Source: Acanthococcus lagerstroemiae (lineage: Eukaryota > Arthropoda > Insecta > Hemiptera > Eriococcidae). From it: 64,000 nt of DNA. Location: contig CM063109.1 of assembly GCA_031841125.1 (NCBI GenBank), positions 32,306,038 through 32,370,037 on the forward strand, in the 5' to 3' direction. Position numbers and translations under genes: made by a program. The notes under the pieces were generated by a model. That model was not told the DNA's origin. It saw only the letters and a program-made list of their open reading frames with translations, and ran no database searches. Shown piece after piece: positions 1-12,976 of the stretch (positions within the stretch are counted from its first letter, which is position 1; every line of letters begins with the position of its first letter).

Positions 1-1325
1 ATACTGTAACGGTACCGGAGAAGGCCGCTCTGTCTATCAGTCTTCAGCCTTGCCCACCATTACCCGCCCACAAATTTTCAAAAATTCAATTTTCTTACCA
101 CTTTTTTCACACCACCCTACTGCTTCTATTTCCTTAATACGTCACTGTAATATTCTTGGGACTAATTATTTCATTCATTCATATGTACATTTTCTACGCG
201 CTTATACTCCAGAATAGCTGCATCATGAATATCACCATACCTCGAAGGTAGAGCCAACGAGTTTAATGAACACTCGTCAATGTTACAGGGCTATTATAGT
301 AGGCCCTATGTACAATATCAATAACTCAAGAACTCCTACTATCATCACATCCGAATTCCTTTTATATCCCACCTCTTCATCGTTATTCACGAATAACGAA
401 CTGAGGAAGCCGGCTCGATAATTTAAACATTCGTGGCCGGCGTGTGTCACCGCGCACCAACCACAGAGATTGGGCCATCGGCCATCCAGCACTTACACGC
501 TGGCAACACAATAACCTTAATGGTCGATAAATGACCATAAAAACGCCTACTAAATAGTAACATGTTGTCGGCGAAATACCTTTCCAAAACGGCCATAAAT
601 CGAGTACAAAAGAGTAACAAATCAACGAGAATATAATTTTTTTTATATCCTTCTCGCTGTTAACGACCAAACAATCCGTCGTTGTTCGTACAATTGCTAC
701 TGCATGCCCTTCTCATCGCATTTCTTCTTATACTGGACTGAGTAACAGCCTGCTCTCGTTTATTGGCTAGAGAAAAAGAAAAAAAAATCCGATTCTCAAG
801 TGAATTTGTATCTGAGTAGTGAAAAGTGATGACTATTTTGGGCTCGGTCGCTTGGATGTTCATTCTTCCCAAAAGCGCCTTTGTATTTTACGACCTGAAA
901 GTGTATATTCAGCAGAGTGATATTGCAACCCTAACCCCATATTTTACATTTTTATGAACGTGTACGAATTTAAGAAAATATTGAAAATATAGATTATTTT
1001 ACCCGAGTTAGTTATTTGTGAAAGCTCAACTTGATGGAGTGGAAGACTTGTGGTGAGCTTTGTACTGCCTGCACGAAGATCTGGCAATAATGACTTACAT
1101 ACTGTTCAGCAGGAAAAAAAGGCTAAAAGCTTAAACGAATCAGTTTACTCGGCTAAATTGATTTCCAGTGACAGTGATAGAATTTGGATCACTGTTGGTG
1201 TCATGTGAAGGTACATGGAACAGACGCATACACCATCAGTCTTATGGTGTCACGGTATCTCCTAAAGTAGGTGAATCACCAACATAAGATTCTGAGGGCA
1301 CTTCCCGAACTTAATACAAGATGGC
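1..1325. other. Unannotated non-coding stretch
   Basis: No coding domain, RNA gene or repeat boundary could be recognised here. The open frames are short, overlap on both strands and look like chance. The DNA is moderately AT-rich and lacks the poly-G or poly-C tracts that mark transposon copies elsewhere in the window. Confidence 0.5.
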
Positions 1326-1385
1326 GTGAGAGGCGGCATGCGACATCCCATACTAGCAGACAGCACCACGGAAGCCAACATAAGA

Positions 1386-1841
1386 ACTTACAAATGGACA
1401 CTACCAAATACTGCTGGAATAGCGTGTACACAGCTTGAAAACTTACAGATGGACCCACTGTCAAGTACTGCTAGAATAGTGTGTGCACAACTTGAGAACT
1501 TACATCAGGCGGATCCACTGTTAAATACTGCTGGAATCTCCGGTGCACTACTTAAGGACTTACATGTGGATTTATTATCAAGTACTGCTGGAATAGCATA
1601 TGCGCAACTTAAGAACTTACAGACGGGCCCACTACCAAATACTGCTGGAATAGCGTGTGCACAATTTAAGAACTTACAGTGGACCTACTATCGAATACTG
1701 TTACAATATCCTGTGCACAGCTTGAGAACTTATAGGTGGACCTACTATCAAGTACTGCTGGAACAGCGAGTGCACAGTTTAAAAACTTACAAACGGACCC
1801 AGAGGCTCCTACGAACATTACTGTTTTTGCGATGTATTAAA
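1386..1841 (+). repeat. 57-bp minisatellite, eight units, in a continuous reading frame
   Basis: Eight imperfect units start at about 1386, 1441, 1498, 1558, 1615, 1672, 1728 and 1785. Each runs from ACTTACA through a CTACTRTCAAATACTGCTGG core to a GTGCACAACTTRAGA tail. Spacings are 55, 57, 60, 57, 57, 56 and 57 bp. Most are multiples of three, so an ATG-initiated frame at 1326-1871 (181 codons) stays open and reads a 19-residue repeat with NTAGIACAQ and LKNLQ cores in its better copies; the odd-length units shift the peptide partway. I do not recognise the peptide. Either a repeat protein or a minisatellite open by chance is possible, and I favour the second. Confidence 0.8.
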
Positions 1842-2210
1842 CCTGGCTTACAAGTTGAGCCGTCTACTTAGTGCATGAAGCCGGTGGTTCGAGTAAACAC
1901 ACCTAATTTGTATCTCTCATACAAAAACGTACTATACCGCTACTAGAATTACCAGATGAACTACTTGCTAAATGGCCACAGATTTTCACGTGGAACGCCG
2001 TCGAAGTCTCAATATCCAACTCAGTTGTCTAGAGTGATGCAACCACTGTATTTCAATGGTTACAAATTCCTCGCCTACATATACAATCTCAAAATTTGTT
2101 CAAAATCGTCTCATCCAATTGTGTACCATTCCAGATTTTGTAGTTCGTTATACACAGAGAAAGCCCATTTCAGCTGATGCCGAAAGCATACGTTTGTGTA
2201 TTAGGTTCGC

Positions 2211-2361
2211 CAGAGGCGAAACTTGACTTTCAATTTGGGGGGGGGGGGGGAGGAAAATTTGCGACTAATATTTTTTGAAAACTGAAAATTCGCCGACAAA
2301 ACATTTTAAAAATTTGAGATTTTACCGATTTTCAATCAAAATATTTCTTAATTGAAAAAAC

Positions 2362-2392
<31 letters not shown>

Positions 2393-2811
2393 TAAAAATA
2401 ATGATAATAATAATAAAACGGAAGCAAAACATGGGCCCGGGGACTAATTTTAGAGAACGTCCTTGTACCCTCAAAAAAAGTCTGCCTTTTTTCTACTTAT
2501 TTTTGAAGCGCCTTTTTTATAGTGAGCCGCTTGAGACATTCTCCTTCCTCGGCCCTTGTGCTTGGATTCATTTAATGCTACGATAATAAGACTCGTTTGA
2601 CCCATCAAGACTTCCTCCTCCAACTTGTAAAACTTTTAGGACTCTTTCAGACTTCTCTGAGACTTCAAGGATGTTCTGAATTTGTTCAAGATTTTTTCAG
2701 GCTTCTGATACCTTAGAAAATGAAAAATTCAAATGAACAGTTTTTAAATTTGCTGATTGTCAAATTATTGGGGGTTTTCACCCCCCCCCCCGTCTTCGTC
2801 CCTGCAAATGC
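2211..2811 (+). mobile_element. Family-A hAT-like MITE, copy 1
   Basis: It starts CAGAGGCGAAACTTGACTTT and ends near AGTTTCGTCCCTG, so about 13 bases of the ends are inverted repeats, as in hAT elements (CAG...CTG). The body has a poly-G run at about 2239, repeated AAAATTTGCCGAC-type segments and an AAT microsatellite at about 2361-2390. Related copies lie at 27599, 31459, 40865 and 43678. The right flank is shared with the 27599 copy, so the MITE moved or was copied together with the following module. I saw no coding capacity. Confidence 0.7.
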
Positions 2812-3420
2812 AGACTGGAACCTTATCCCCCGAGCACTTACATTTGCGCACATGAGCATACCCTAGTCTGGGAGGGTAAGCTGGAAGGATATTAGGAATA
2901 CTTGAGAGGAACACACAACTTCTTCTACACATTAAGGTGGTTGTTATTTACTCTTCGTGAACTTTTTTTTCTTCTGAATTTCCTCTGATTCGTCTCCAAA
3001 ATTGGTTCCAATAAAATCAATAATAAGAAAAAAATAAATAAAAAGCTTACACATTTTAGGGTCAATCGGATTTAGGGGAATCCGTGCTACAAGTTCCTTT
3101 TCGTTCTTATGGGAAAAACACACGGAGTTTTGACTTTTGTTACAGACTAAATTTCCCTCCTATATTCACCAGGACCAGAGCACGTAAATTAAATAACAGA
3201 ACATTTGCTATCGGATTCAGCTTGTGACATTGGAAAATAAGTCCTTTGCTTTCAATTTTTAGACAGCCCCGTATCCATGGGGGCAAGCTGGGGCTGAGCT
3301 CACTCTGAAGGTATCTTGAGTCCCCTCCCCCCAAGCAGAGATAAAACAATTTAAAAAATCATCATTACGCCAGGCTCCTAGCTAGAGTGGTGTTAGTGGG
3401 TCCTGAGCAGCCTCTGAAAT
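2812..3420 (+). repeat. Module shared with 28273-29560, 30840-31458 and 43030-43677
   Basis: Landmarks in order are CCTAGTCTGGGAGGGTAAG, AAGGTGGTTGTTATTTACTC, GATTTAGGGGAATCCGTGC, TATTCACCAGGACC, and GTAAATTAAATAACAGAAC. All recur in the same order in the three other places. It is a repeat module travelling with family-A ends and carries no recognisable protein. Confidence 0.8.
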
Positions 3421-4735
3421 GTTCAGGGAAAATCTACGATGATTTCCAAGGAATTATCAAAAGTCTTTGAGAACAATCTGTGATAATTTCCGGAAAATTT
3501 CATTGGAAATCTTCAGAGAAAATTTCCAAATATTTTCCGAACAATCTTCCGATAATTTTTTAAGAATTTTATTGGAAATCATCAGGAAACATCCCTGATG
3601 ACTTCCAAAGAATAATTTTATTAGAAATCTTCGAGAAGAATCTCCGATGATTTTAAATGAATTTCATCAGAAATTTTTGGAAAAAATTTCAGGACATTTC
3701 CGAAAAATCCCATTGGGAATCTTTAGAAAGAATTTCCAATGTTTTCCAAAAAATTGTATCAAAATTCTTCGAGAAAACTTCCAGGTAATTTTTGAATAGG
3801 AAACGTTCGGGGGGAAACTCGGGTAGTTTTTGAAGAATTTTATCGAAAATCTTCAGGAAAAATCTCCGATGATTTCCAAAGGATAATTTCATTGGAAATC
3901 AGGAAAAATCTCCAATGATTTTTAAGGATTTTCATCGGGAATTTTTCAGAAAAAATTTCTACTCCCGAAGAATTGAGACTATTTCCCACTCATGCGATGA
4001 AATCAAAGATTTTTCGCGAAGATTTTTCGGAAATCGTTGGAAATTTTTTCTGAAAATTTGCGATGAAATTCTGCGAAAATTAGTGATTATTTTTGAAGAT
4101 TTCCAATCACATTTTTTTTTTTAATATTGAAGATTTTTCTAAAATTATTTTCGATTAAATTCTACGGAAATTGTGAGCTGATTTCCGAAGAATTTCATCA
4201 AAAATCTTCGGGAAATATCTCTGATTCTATCGCATGAGTGGACAATAGTCTCAATCTTCGGAAATTATCGAAATTTCTTTCCCAAGAATTTCCAATGAAA
4301 TATTCTTCTTGAAGATTTTCAATGAAGTTATTCATTCGCTGGAAATCATCGGAGTTTTCCCCCAAATATTTCCGATGAAAATCTTCATGCTTAAACTATG
4401 GGAAAATTTTCCTGAAGATTTTTGAAGAAATCCTTTGGAGAAATTTGAAATTTCCTCAGAAGATTTCCGAGAATCCGACGAAATTCTCAGGAAAAGATTT
4501 CTGAAAAAATTCTCCTGAAATCATCGGAGATTTTCCTCAATGATGTCCGATGAAATTCTTCGAAAATGATCGGAAATTTGTCCCTAATATTTTCGATAAA
4601 ATTCTTCGGAAATCAAAGGAATCTTCTCGAAGATTTCTGATGGAATTCTCTGAAAATCATTGGAAATTTCCCCGAAAATTTTCGATGAAATTCTTCGGAA
4701 ATCATCGGAGATTTTCCTCGAAAATTATTTCATCG
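3421..4735. repeat. Degenerate palindromic array of about 46-50 bp units
   Basis: Diverged units built on AATTTCATCGGAAATCTTC and AAAATCTCCGATGATTTCC fill the region. Units left of about 3960 run in one orientation. Those right of about 4260 are the reverse complement (for example GAAATCATCGGAGATTTTCC near 4696). The centre is a sharper inverted repeat, 3963-4029 against 4194-4261, sharing a CCACTCATGCGAT core on opposite strands. The open frames in it are byproducts of the repeat. It resembles an inverted-duplicated satellite rather than a gene. Confidence 0.8.
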
Positions 4736-7700
4736 TTTTGTACGTTTGGTGCGTTTTCCACCCGTACATCACTACCATCTTTGTCTTCGCTTCTTTGGAT
4801 GATTTTCGACTTAGAAGAAGTTCCTTGGACATATACATCGGGATCGGCTGGTAACAACTTGAACAAACGTTGTTGTCTTTGAAGCACTCGCTTTGAAGTG
4901 AAAGAGAAAGCTTATGCATACGGATTGAAGCAAAACCTTACCCTTCTATCTTTCCCTTCTGAGCGAAGGCTCTCACTCCTCTCTTTTGCTTCGACGTTAA
5001 AGCTTAATTTTTATGCATACCTACGGCCTAATGATACATTAATAAAATGTTCTTGTGTAAAATCAGTGTTGTTTTTTTCGCTACACATAGGATCATGAAA
5101 AGTTGCCGGCCCTGATGGAAATGCACTGGCGGAGGGCCAGTGGCATGAAAGTTAGCAAAACACTGATAGGGGCCACTCCTTGTAAGTACGCGGTGTTCCT
5201 ACTAGGGCTCAATTGGACTACTAACTGGATACATGAGCCACAAAATACATGTGGTATGAAACAAGAGTGACGGAAAGCAGTTTCTACAGAGGCATTGTGG
5301 AAATGAGCAGAAAACTTCGATTCACATCGTTAGCTAGTGCCCAATAATATAGCCGGGACAAGACATGAAGCACTGGGGCCACTGGCGGAACCAGACGTAC
5401 AGTGTTTACTCCCCCCCCCCTCCCTCTTTAAAAAATACTCTATTCTGTGTCGGGCAAATTTTTTGAAAGTGAAAGTCCATCAATAGACAAAATAATATGC
5501 CAATGTCATAAACATAGAACAATTTTTTTCGAAAGCACACCGCCTGGGGTTTTGCAATTGATTAAGACTGGAATATCCAGCACTCAATGAAGTCAGAGGA
5601 ATAGAACTCAGTAAAATTCTCACTTCGGCTGTAAACGTGAGGCTACTGAGCTGATCTCCAACAGCAACCTGAGAAAAAGCGCAATGGGCTACAAGGTCTA
5701 AGCATTCGGCGCATACAGCGCCACCTCCCACAAAAATGAACGAAAAAGTACATACATGCATGTCTGTGTTTACCAACATTGGACATTCTTAGGGTTGAAC
5801 TAAAAGTGTTCCTTCTACAAAAGTAATTTAGGTGCCTACCTATATTTATATTTACATTCGCTCGAAAATTCCCGAAAGCCAACTGGCTCGGGCATTAAAC
5901 ACCGGAGCATACCGACGGAAACTGATGGTGTAAATTCTATCCTTGGTGTGTAAAAATTTACATTTAAGTACCTACTATCCTAAGCCGCCGAATGTGAAAC
6001 AAGTTCGATCGCTCGTGTAATTACGCTCGAATTTTCGATGCACAGAAATCGATACCGGCGATGAAACCATAATTCTAAACGTTGAAAAAAACAGATTTTA
6101 ACGCGCCTTTTATCTGTGTGTATCTCGTACGCGTGTAATTTTAATAACAGATAGTAATCAGACACGGTTACAACGTTGTAAAGATTGAAATGTAGTTAAA
6201 ATTTACGCAGAGCACAATTAGTTAGATGCTCGCTGATTTATCTCATCGATTGACCGCCGATTGACGCGAGTTTCACATATCGATGCAGATGATTCAATCA
6301 AATTGAGTAGGTTGCTTTTTATCTGCCTTTTATCGGAGGATCACCCGAGGCCCGATTTTGTTGGTTTACTACACAGCACCTCGATCTCGGTGCAGCAAAA
6401 ACCCTCCAACAAATTAGCGGTCAATTAGGAATGATTTAAAAAAATACAAGTAGGGATTTTATTGACTTTGCTGCAAAATAGATTCGATCGATCGTGTGTG
6501 CTACTACAGCTCATTTCATTTTTGTATCACGATTGCGCAGTCGGAAGGAATAATTCAAATTTAATTACGGCGGGTGCAGAAATCTGTACTCAGGATACAC
6601 TTATGTATTTATGGCAAGTCTGTTGCGGAGAGGACCCACGAGTCGTAAAAGTCGAGTGCATAAAAACCGAGCTATAACGCGACCCCGGAGTTGGCAATAT
6701 TTTTTGTCTGAAGAATTCGACGATTTTCAACATAATGTCAGCTCTAATAGTTTATAGCTATCGTAGCGGCTACAATTGGTAGAACCTGTCTCATTTTTAT
6801 ATATATTTTATCCGTGGAAACGCCAACCAGGTCCTCACGATTTATGTAAATAAAAACTCTATAAATTAGGGCTTTAAATGCTCACCTGTTTACGTAAAGT
6901 ACCTTTTTTTTCTCTCTCTCTCCTCTTCTTATTGATAATTCTGCGTTTGAAAAGGGTCTTTTGATGGGTGTACCGTACAGAAGGGAGAGAATAAATTTAA
7001 TTATATTTTATTCGAATCGTCGACCATCCGACCAAACATTTTGGAACAGCTCAGTCTCGTCTCGGTGTGAATTCTATGTGTAATTGAAAATGACGAATTA
7101 AATATTCGAATTGGCGCAGCGAGATTTTAAAATTTATGTAAGTGTAAGGTAAAGCGAAGAATTTGAAGAAAAGTTAACTGTGAAAATGTTTTGATACGTA
7201 ATTTTAAGGTTGAGACCGTTTCAGGAATGACGTCACGTTTTTGTTTACTGTCAACTTGGTCGATTCTTCTATCAACGATCGTATAAGAAACGAGGAGTAG
7301 CATCGAATTTTTTATAGTAATGGCTTATTTGTGCAAAAATAGGTACTAAAAGTGTGTACATTTGTCAATTAGTAGGACCCATTCGGAGGAGATGTGAAAA
7401 GAAAATAAGTCATCAAACAGGATCCCGACTTCTTTGTTAATTGTAAGACTTCTCTGTTTCCGGATGGTGGAGAGGAAGCAACGTCCCTGTGTTACCTATT
7501 TTGATAGTTACGATTACTTAATTATCCGAAAAAGTGTGTGCTTCAACTAAAACTTTTTCGCTTGTAGCTGGGTGAAACATGTTAGAGCGAAGGCCGCGGA
7601 CAATGATTTAGTACAATCTCAAAGCGACAACCAAGATTCTGGTATGATGAATTCATCCCCAGTTTCATTAATACCAGCTTAAGTTTCTGAAAGTTGTTGA

Positions 7701-7849
7701 GATGTCCTACTTTTAGCGAGTTCAGAATTCAGAGGATCATTCATGTGCTTTAAAAGGAGCATGAGAAGCTCATACGACTGTAACCCAGTGTAATGCCGCA
7801 TGCTTTCTTGTTTTCATCTATAATTGCTTCTTCTTTCAGGGATAATCGG
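4736..7849. other. Mostly unique DNA, no gene recognised
   Basis: No conserved domain was found in any frame. A C10 tract at about 5411 with a nearby CACTGGCGGAACCAG hints at a decayed transposon end around 5385-5480. About 5870-7100 is repeat-poor, with ATCGAT-type and TAATTA-type motifs, and could be intergenic or intronic regulatory DNA. I cannot show this. Confidence 0.4.
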
Positions 7850-7854
7850 GCAAC

Positions 7855-8140
7855 TCGTACATGTAGGGTACAATTTTTTTTTATTCTGTCTCTGTAATTG
7901 AAGCTTCAAGACCGCTATGCTCGTATACTTGAGATCTGTTTGAGGCAAGAGGGAAGATGGACAATGAAATATGAAATGAACACTCAGAGAGGGTAAACGC
8001 ACTATAAGTAGACCAAACATCAGATGGAGGGATGATGTAGTAAAAGAAAGAAAGGCAAAGGTTAGGAAAGTGTGGAAAAGGTGCGTAGAGGCCTATGCCC
8101 AGACATGAGCTATCGAGGGGGAACCGAATTCTCTTATTAT
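7855..8140 (+). pseudogene. RTE-like LINE, C-terminal remnant
   Basis: Around 8005-8110 the plus strand reads RPNIRWRDDVV, then a lysine-rich stretch, then VWKRCVEAYAQT. This is the GRP-x-RW-x-D ... W-x-x-x-EAY pattern found just before the stop of RTE-type LINE polyproteins. An upstream reading, LKLQDRYAR at about 7900, may match the usual KL-x-W-x-GH-x-AR segment, but with stops and frame changes. Only the 3' end survives. The same pattern recurs at 33600-33850, 45250-45450 and 54030-54200. Confidence 0.6.
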
Positions 8141-9599
8141 TAGTTGGCGGGGGAGGGGGATGAGAATACAGATTGCAGTCTTCTGACAGAGCTAGAACCT
8201 GAAGGTGGAGTAACAGTATTAGGCATGGGTCTAGTATCTCTAGCAGTACCAGAGCGTGGTGCGTTACTAGCGCTAAGGTGATTTGAGCGAGAACTAAAAA
8301 TAGGTTTCGCAGAAAATCATTTCGAGTCCACCATCTATTTCAGAACATGTTTAAGTAGTCAAGTACCTATAAACTGACTTATTTCGTCTTTTTTATTCTA
8401 TATTTACAATTTTTTCATCGCAGCACATACTAAAATAAGCTACATTACCTCCATTTTAGTGTGTACCGACTAAGTTGGGGGGAGGGGAGTCCGTTCATAG
8501 GTGTTTTATGGAAAAAGTTGGAAAAATTGGAGTGTACAGAAAAACTAGTCGGATTTTCAGACTCCGGTCAATGAGCTGAATTTCGAGTACTCGTAGCTTC
8601 AATGTTGCCGTAAGCCAGTGATTCTACCCGAACCTGCTCATTTACATAAATAACGGCATGTGCGAGTCTGTGCACATGTCAAGGGGGGGGGTTGAAATTT
8701 CAATACTATATTAGGGCCATAAAAAACGAAACTGCCTGGGCCGTTTTCCTGAACATGTCCAACTCTAACCCTCTCCAACAGCTACCAATCCAGTGACCTA
8801 TATACATGCTGACCATCAAAGCATTTTATTCCGTACGCTGCATTTCTATTAGGTTGCGGAGCCTTAAAAATGTTGAAAATGAACGCACAGGAAAAATATT
8901 TGAAGATTCTAAGGTCATAGACTAAAGTTCGAGCCTTTAACTCTTCTTCAACACAGATTTTTTTCCTTTTTTGGTAATAGAGCACGCGAAACGAGAATGT
9001 CGAAAGATGAAAGAAGTCGCCCCCACAAAGAACAAAAATATTAATATTAGAATTTAGCTCAAAACTAACGTTGCTGTCATTGATGAAAGTGATAGGAACC
9101 ACTGTAACTGCAGACAGCAGGGGGACAGAAATCAATTATCAGAAAGTGCAATCTTTATAATATGGTCAATGATGCAGGATCTGTGCTTTAACTGTGTACA
9201 CCGTTGTGGTTGTACGCTGTCTACAGACTGTTGTACGAATCGCACTAGAGGGTTGCTACCCTGAAACCCGTGGCGCAATCTATCTGCTCTTTCCCCAACA
9301 ACTGTAGTGTCAGTAGTGTACAATTGTAGGCTAATCTTCCGAAAGTATTCTTTGCTTGCACAGGTTATATTCGATTGGTGGAAGCTCGATTCTGGGCTTC
9401 TTCTGGGTTTTTCTGTCCCTTTATTACGACTGTGAGCTTTGAAAACGAATTTTAGAATATGTAAATCAAAACATTATTTTTTTGGTGCAAGATTTCCTGT
9501 GGGACAAACTGGATAGTTGTCCTAGGCGCTTACAGTGATAAGTTACGCTAAAAACACGCACGTGGTTTATTCTACGAGAAAATTGGAATGAATTAAGGC
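8141..9599. other. No gene recognised
   Basis: Short chance frames only. A poly-G run near 8688 and a G-rich stretch near 8475 resemble transposon-end remnants, but no boundaries could be paired. Confidence 0.35.
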
Positions 9600-9604
9600 G
9601 AAAA

Positions 9605-9990
9605 AGGCAGGGCCGGTGCGAGGGGTGGGGCTGTCACACCCCAGTCAGTTTTCATTCGGCAATTTTGGCGAGATTTTGCTCAATTCGGCAAAATTTTTGA
9701 AACAGATATTTCTTTTACACACCGATTTCACAATTTGTTTTTAAATACTGATACTGAATGAAAAAGTTGGGAAAATCCGGAAAGTCGGAAACTTTTTGTT
9801 TTCTACTTTCACGGCTTATTTAGCAGCTCAAGTTGGGTAGTTTCAGAGCTAAAAAGTTAAAAAGTTGGAAAAATTCAAACAGTCATAAGCTTTTTTTTTT
9901 TTTTTTTTTTTGCTTTGACGGTTTATAAAGTCGGAAAAATGTGACAAAAATTTCGTGTTGGCAATTCGGCATTTTTATAATCCACCCCAC
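9605..9990 (+). repeat. Interspersed repeat starting CAGGGCCGGTGCGAGG
   Basis: The start resembles 56621 onward (CAGGACCGGCGTGAGG, then GGGGCTG and CCAGTCGG). The interior, with GTTGGAAAAATYCAA and a long T run near 9890, resembles the tandem array at 41070-41290. The hAT-style CAG start suggests a decayed DNA transposon. No matching right end was found. Confidence 0.5.
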
Positions 9991-10039
9991 CCCCCTAAGG
10001 TGAAAATTGCATAAACCGACCAGGGAAAAAAGTCCTTCT

Positions 10040-10500
10040 TACTGATTTTCAGGTCACTGATTCTGAATCTGACCTTGAAATTTTTATCACACCTTTTTGC
10101 TCCTTAAGAAAAAGGGTTACAAAAGACAAAAATAACAACATTTTTAGACCTCACATATCGGAAAAAGAAAGCAATGGTTCTAAATCAATTTTCTCACTGA
10201 CTCCGGATCTGGCCACAAAATTTCGATAACAGCCTTATTCAGTTTAAAATGGCCTCCAAGGGCCAAAAATGCCAATTTCCAAACTTGAGAAAATCCCCGT
10301 TTGATTTACTCGCCGATTCCGAATGTGACCTTAAGATTTGAACCCTTTCTGTTCTGAAAAAGGCTTGCTAAAAATGCCCACATTTTTAGACCTAAAATTT
10401 CGGGAACATGGAGTATCGTGCCTTACCGAATTTGCACACTGATTTGAGATCTGACCACAAAATTAGAATAAAAGTCTATTTTAGCCAGTCAATTTTGCAA
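10040..10500. repeat. Degenerate tandem repeat, units of about 115-136 bp
   Basis: Related segments of the form CACTGATTCYGAATCTGACC followed by AAAATTT-like sequence occur at about 10058, 10194, 10309 and 10437. Divergence is high. There is no coding potential. Confidence 0.5.
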
Positions 10501-10780
10501 CAAAGCGTTACTATTAATATAGTTTATTGATAAAATTGTTTCAGATTGGTTGGGATGAACTGTCACAAATTTTGCGGGTCGAAACGTCACTCTTGAAATA
10601 CTTATAATTTGCTTAAATATTCCTAATCCATGAGCACACGAGGCATGTACAGGTTATGTTCATTGAGGATGGATTTGTGATATTTGTGCTGATTCTTGCC
10701 GAGAGGTGATTGAAGCAATGACAGCTCCGATGAATAATGTGTTTGGAATAAATTAAATGTTTTTTATCTCTATATTCATA

Positions 10781-10986
10781 GGCGCAACCAGGGGGAGGGG
10801 ACTATTATGGCTCTAGCCCTCTCCCCCCCTAAAAAAAAACACCAAAAAACTGAGCATTTTTTATCAAATCTTAGTCAAACCAAAGAAAATTAGAAGTCGA
10901 ATATTTTACTTTGGCATATAAAATTTACCCCTCCCCCCGTTCCACTAATTCAGTCCCTCATCCCACAGGTAATTCCTGATTGCGCC
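10781..10986. mobile_element. TA-flanked MITE, 206 bp
   Basis: The left end GGCGCAACCAGG at 10781 is mirrored by CCTGATTGCGCC at 10975-10986, 11 of 12 positions complementary. Both ends are bordered by TA (10779-10780 and 10987-10988), the TSD expected of the Tc1/mariner superfamily. The interior has C-rich and A-rich tracts and is too small to encode a transposase. Confidence 0.75.
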
Positions 10987-11925
10987 TATATCTATCTGTC
11001 TATATGCTAATATTATTCCATTCCAGAAAATACATATAACATCTCGCTTTAATTATTAAACACCTTTACGTAATGAACGTTATTTCAGTTTTTTAACGTT
11101 TTCCCAATTAAATAATCCGTGACACTTTACCACATTATTTGTGACATTTCATTCCAGGCTGAATCAAAATGTCACAAAAAATCTATTCTCATAAAAAAAA
11201 TTTATTACACATTTTTAGTATAGTACTTAGTTCTTTTAAAAAATCAGATATGTGCTAGAAGGTTGCAGCTTTCTCTAGATAAAAAATAAAAATTTGAAGT
11301 TAATTAGTTCGGCTGTAGAAAAATTCATCTTGGACCCGGTCTCCTCTACTACGTAGAATTAAATTTCGCCAGTGATTTGAATTTTTCACTTATGTTATTT
11401 CTCCAATTATTTATCGACTTTAGGGAAACGGGTGTTGGTAGATGTTTTCAGGAACATATTCGTAGTTTCTACCAACACTGAACCGCAAGCAATTCCACGC
11501 ACTAAACACAGTCCAATGTAGATACTTTTTTATCACGCAAGAAATAAATAGTTTCTTGAGACACAGTTACTCAAATTAAATGGGTCATCACAAAACACTT
11601 GAATACACTTCAGGGAACATCCTATTAAAATATAGTAAAATAAAAAACAAAATAAGAAACAAAAATACCAAGTAAAAAAAAAAAAAAACAGTCAAAACTT
11701 AACACATATACGTTTTGAGAGGTTTCAAAAACGAAATCACTGATACGAGTAAACACTTATCTATTCCTGATGCTACGGCTCTATATACTTCGGTATAGAG
11801 CTCTACTGATGCACTCAGCAACTCAGTTTGATATTATGCAATAGCTCTCATTGGTCATCTATACCAGGTACCAAACGCACAATGACTATAGTTATGACTA
11901 GGCTGATAATTCTATGTTGCCAGAA

Positions 11926-12976
11926 CGCTCCAGCAGAGTTGCCAACTGGAGGGATAGGTCCTTCATTGAAGGGATTTTTTAATGATTGGAAAAGCGGGAT
12001 GGATTTTGGGAGGAATTTTTTTGAAGGGATATTTCAACAAAATGGAAGGATATTCGTCAAATTTTCTCAAAAACTCAACCAAAGTAATAAAAAATTTAAA
12101 AAAATATCAAGTTTCCATTTTTCCAATTTCTACATTAATGACTTGCAGACGTGTTGGCAAAGAAACATGTAGGAATCGTCCCCTGCATGGTACTCCCACG
12201 TCTCCATTTCTGAACACGCCCTAAGATGCCAATTCTGAGCGCACCCTAAGGCTTTCTTACTATTGCTGAGAAGTCTATCATTCCCCTAAAATGTTATCTC
12301 GCTGGACGTGATTCTCATCACTACTCGTAACCTAAGAGTATATTATTATTTTAATGTTAGTTAATTTTCAGTTTATTTATAGATGATCTGAACAATTAAT
12401 TTTGATTTTTGAATCGGAATAATGAATACGTTAAAAATCCACATAAATTCGTCTCACTATAGCTGATGCCATCAACCAGCAGAAGAAATTTGCTTCAGTT
12501 TTCTTAATCATACACGATCGATCGATCTCACACTTTAATTTTTAAAAGATTGATTAAAGCAATTATTCTGCGAGACGGTAACTCAGAAACACGGATTCAA
12601 TTCCAAATCTTAACTATTCAGAAGTTTTGAGATATTCCATTCGTAATAAAAGTTTTCAAATTATATCCTTTTCTCTTGTATTTGGAACTTTTAGCTTCAG
12701 TTTTGAAAGCAATGCATATTTATTTCATAACACTGAGTTGAGGGGCTCAGCAAAATAATTTACACCAAAATAACATAACAAAAATCATGATTCACGACTG
12801 ATTTAGGAATAAAGTGGCCCTGATCACTTAATAAAATAATATCAGAGACATGGGGACAGTAATCAGAGGTCGCGCAACAGAAGGGATAATTTGTGCCGTG
12901 GAGGGAGTTTTTCATTATCATTTTCGAAGATGGAGGGATTTTAAATCGAAAAAGGGTTGGCAACCCTGCGCTCCAG
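11926..12976. mobile_element. Non-autonomous hAT element with perfect 8-bp TSD
   Basis: The element proper is 11934-12968 (1035 bp). CGCTCCAG lies immediately outside both ends (11926-11933 and 12969-12976), a perfect 8-bp duplication. The termini are CAGAGTTGCCAAC and, inverted, CAGGGTTGCCAAC. CAG ends with an 8-bp TSD are the hAT signature. The interior has only short frames with no transposase motif. A GGAGGGAT-containing segment occurs near both ends. Confidence 0.9.
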
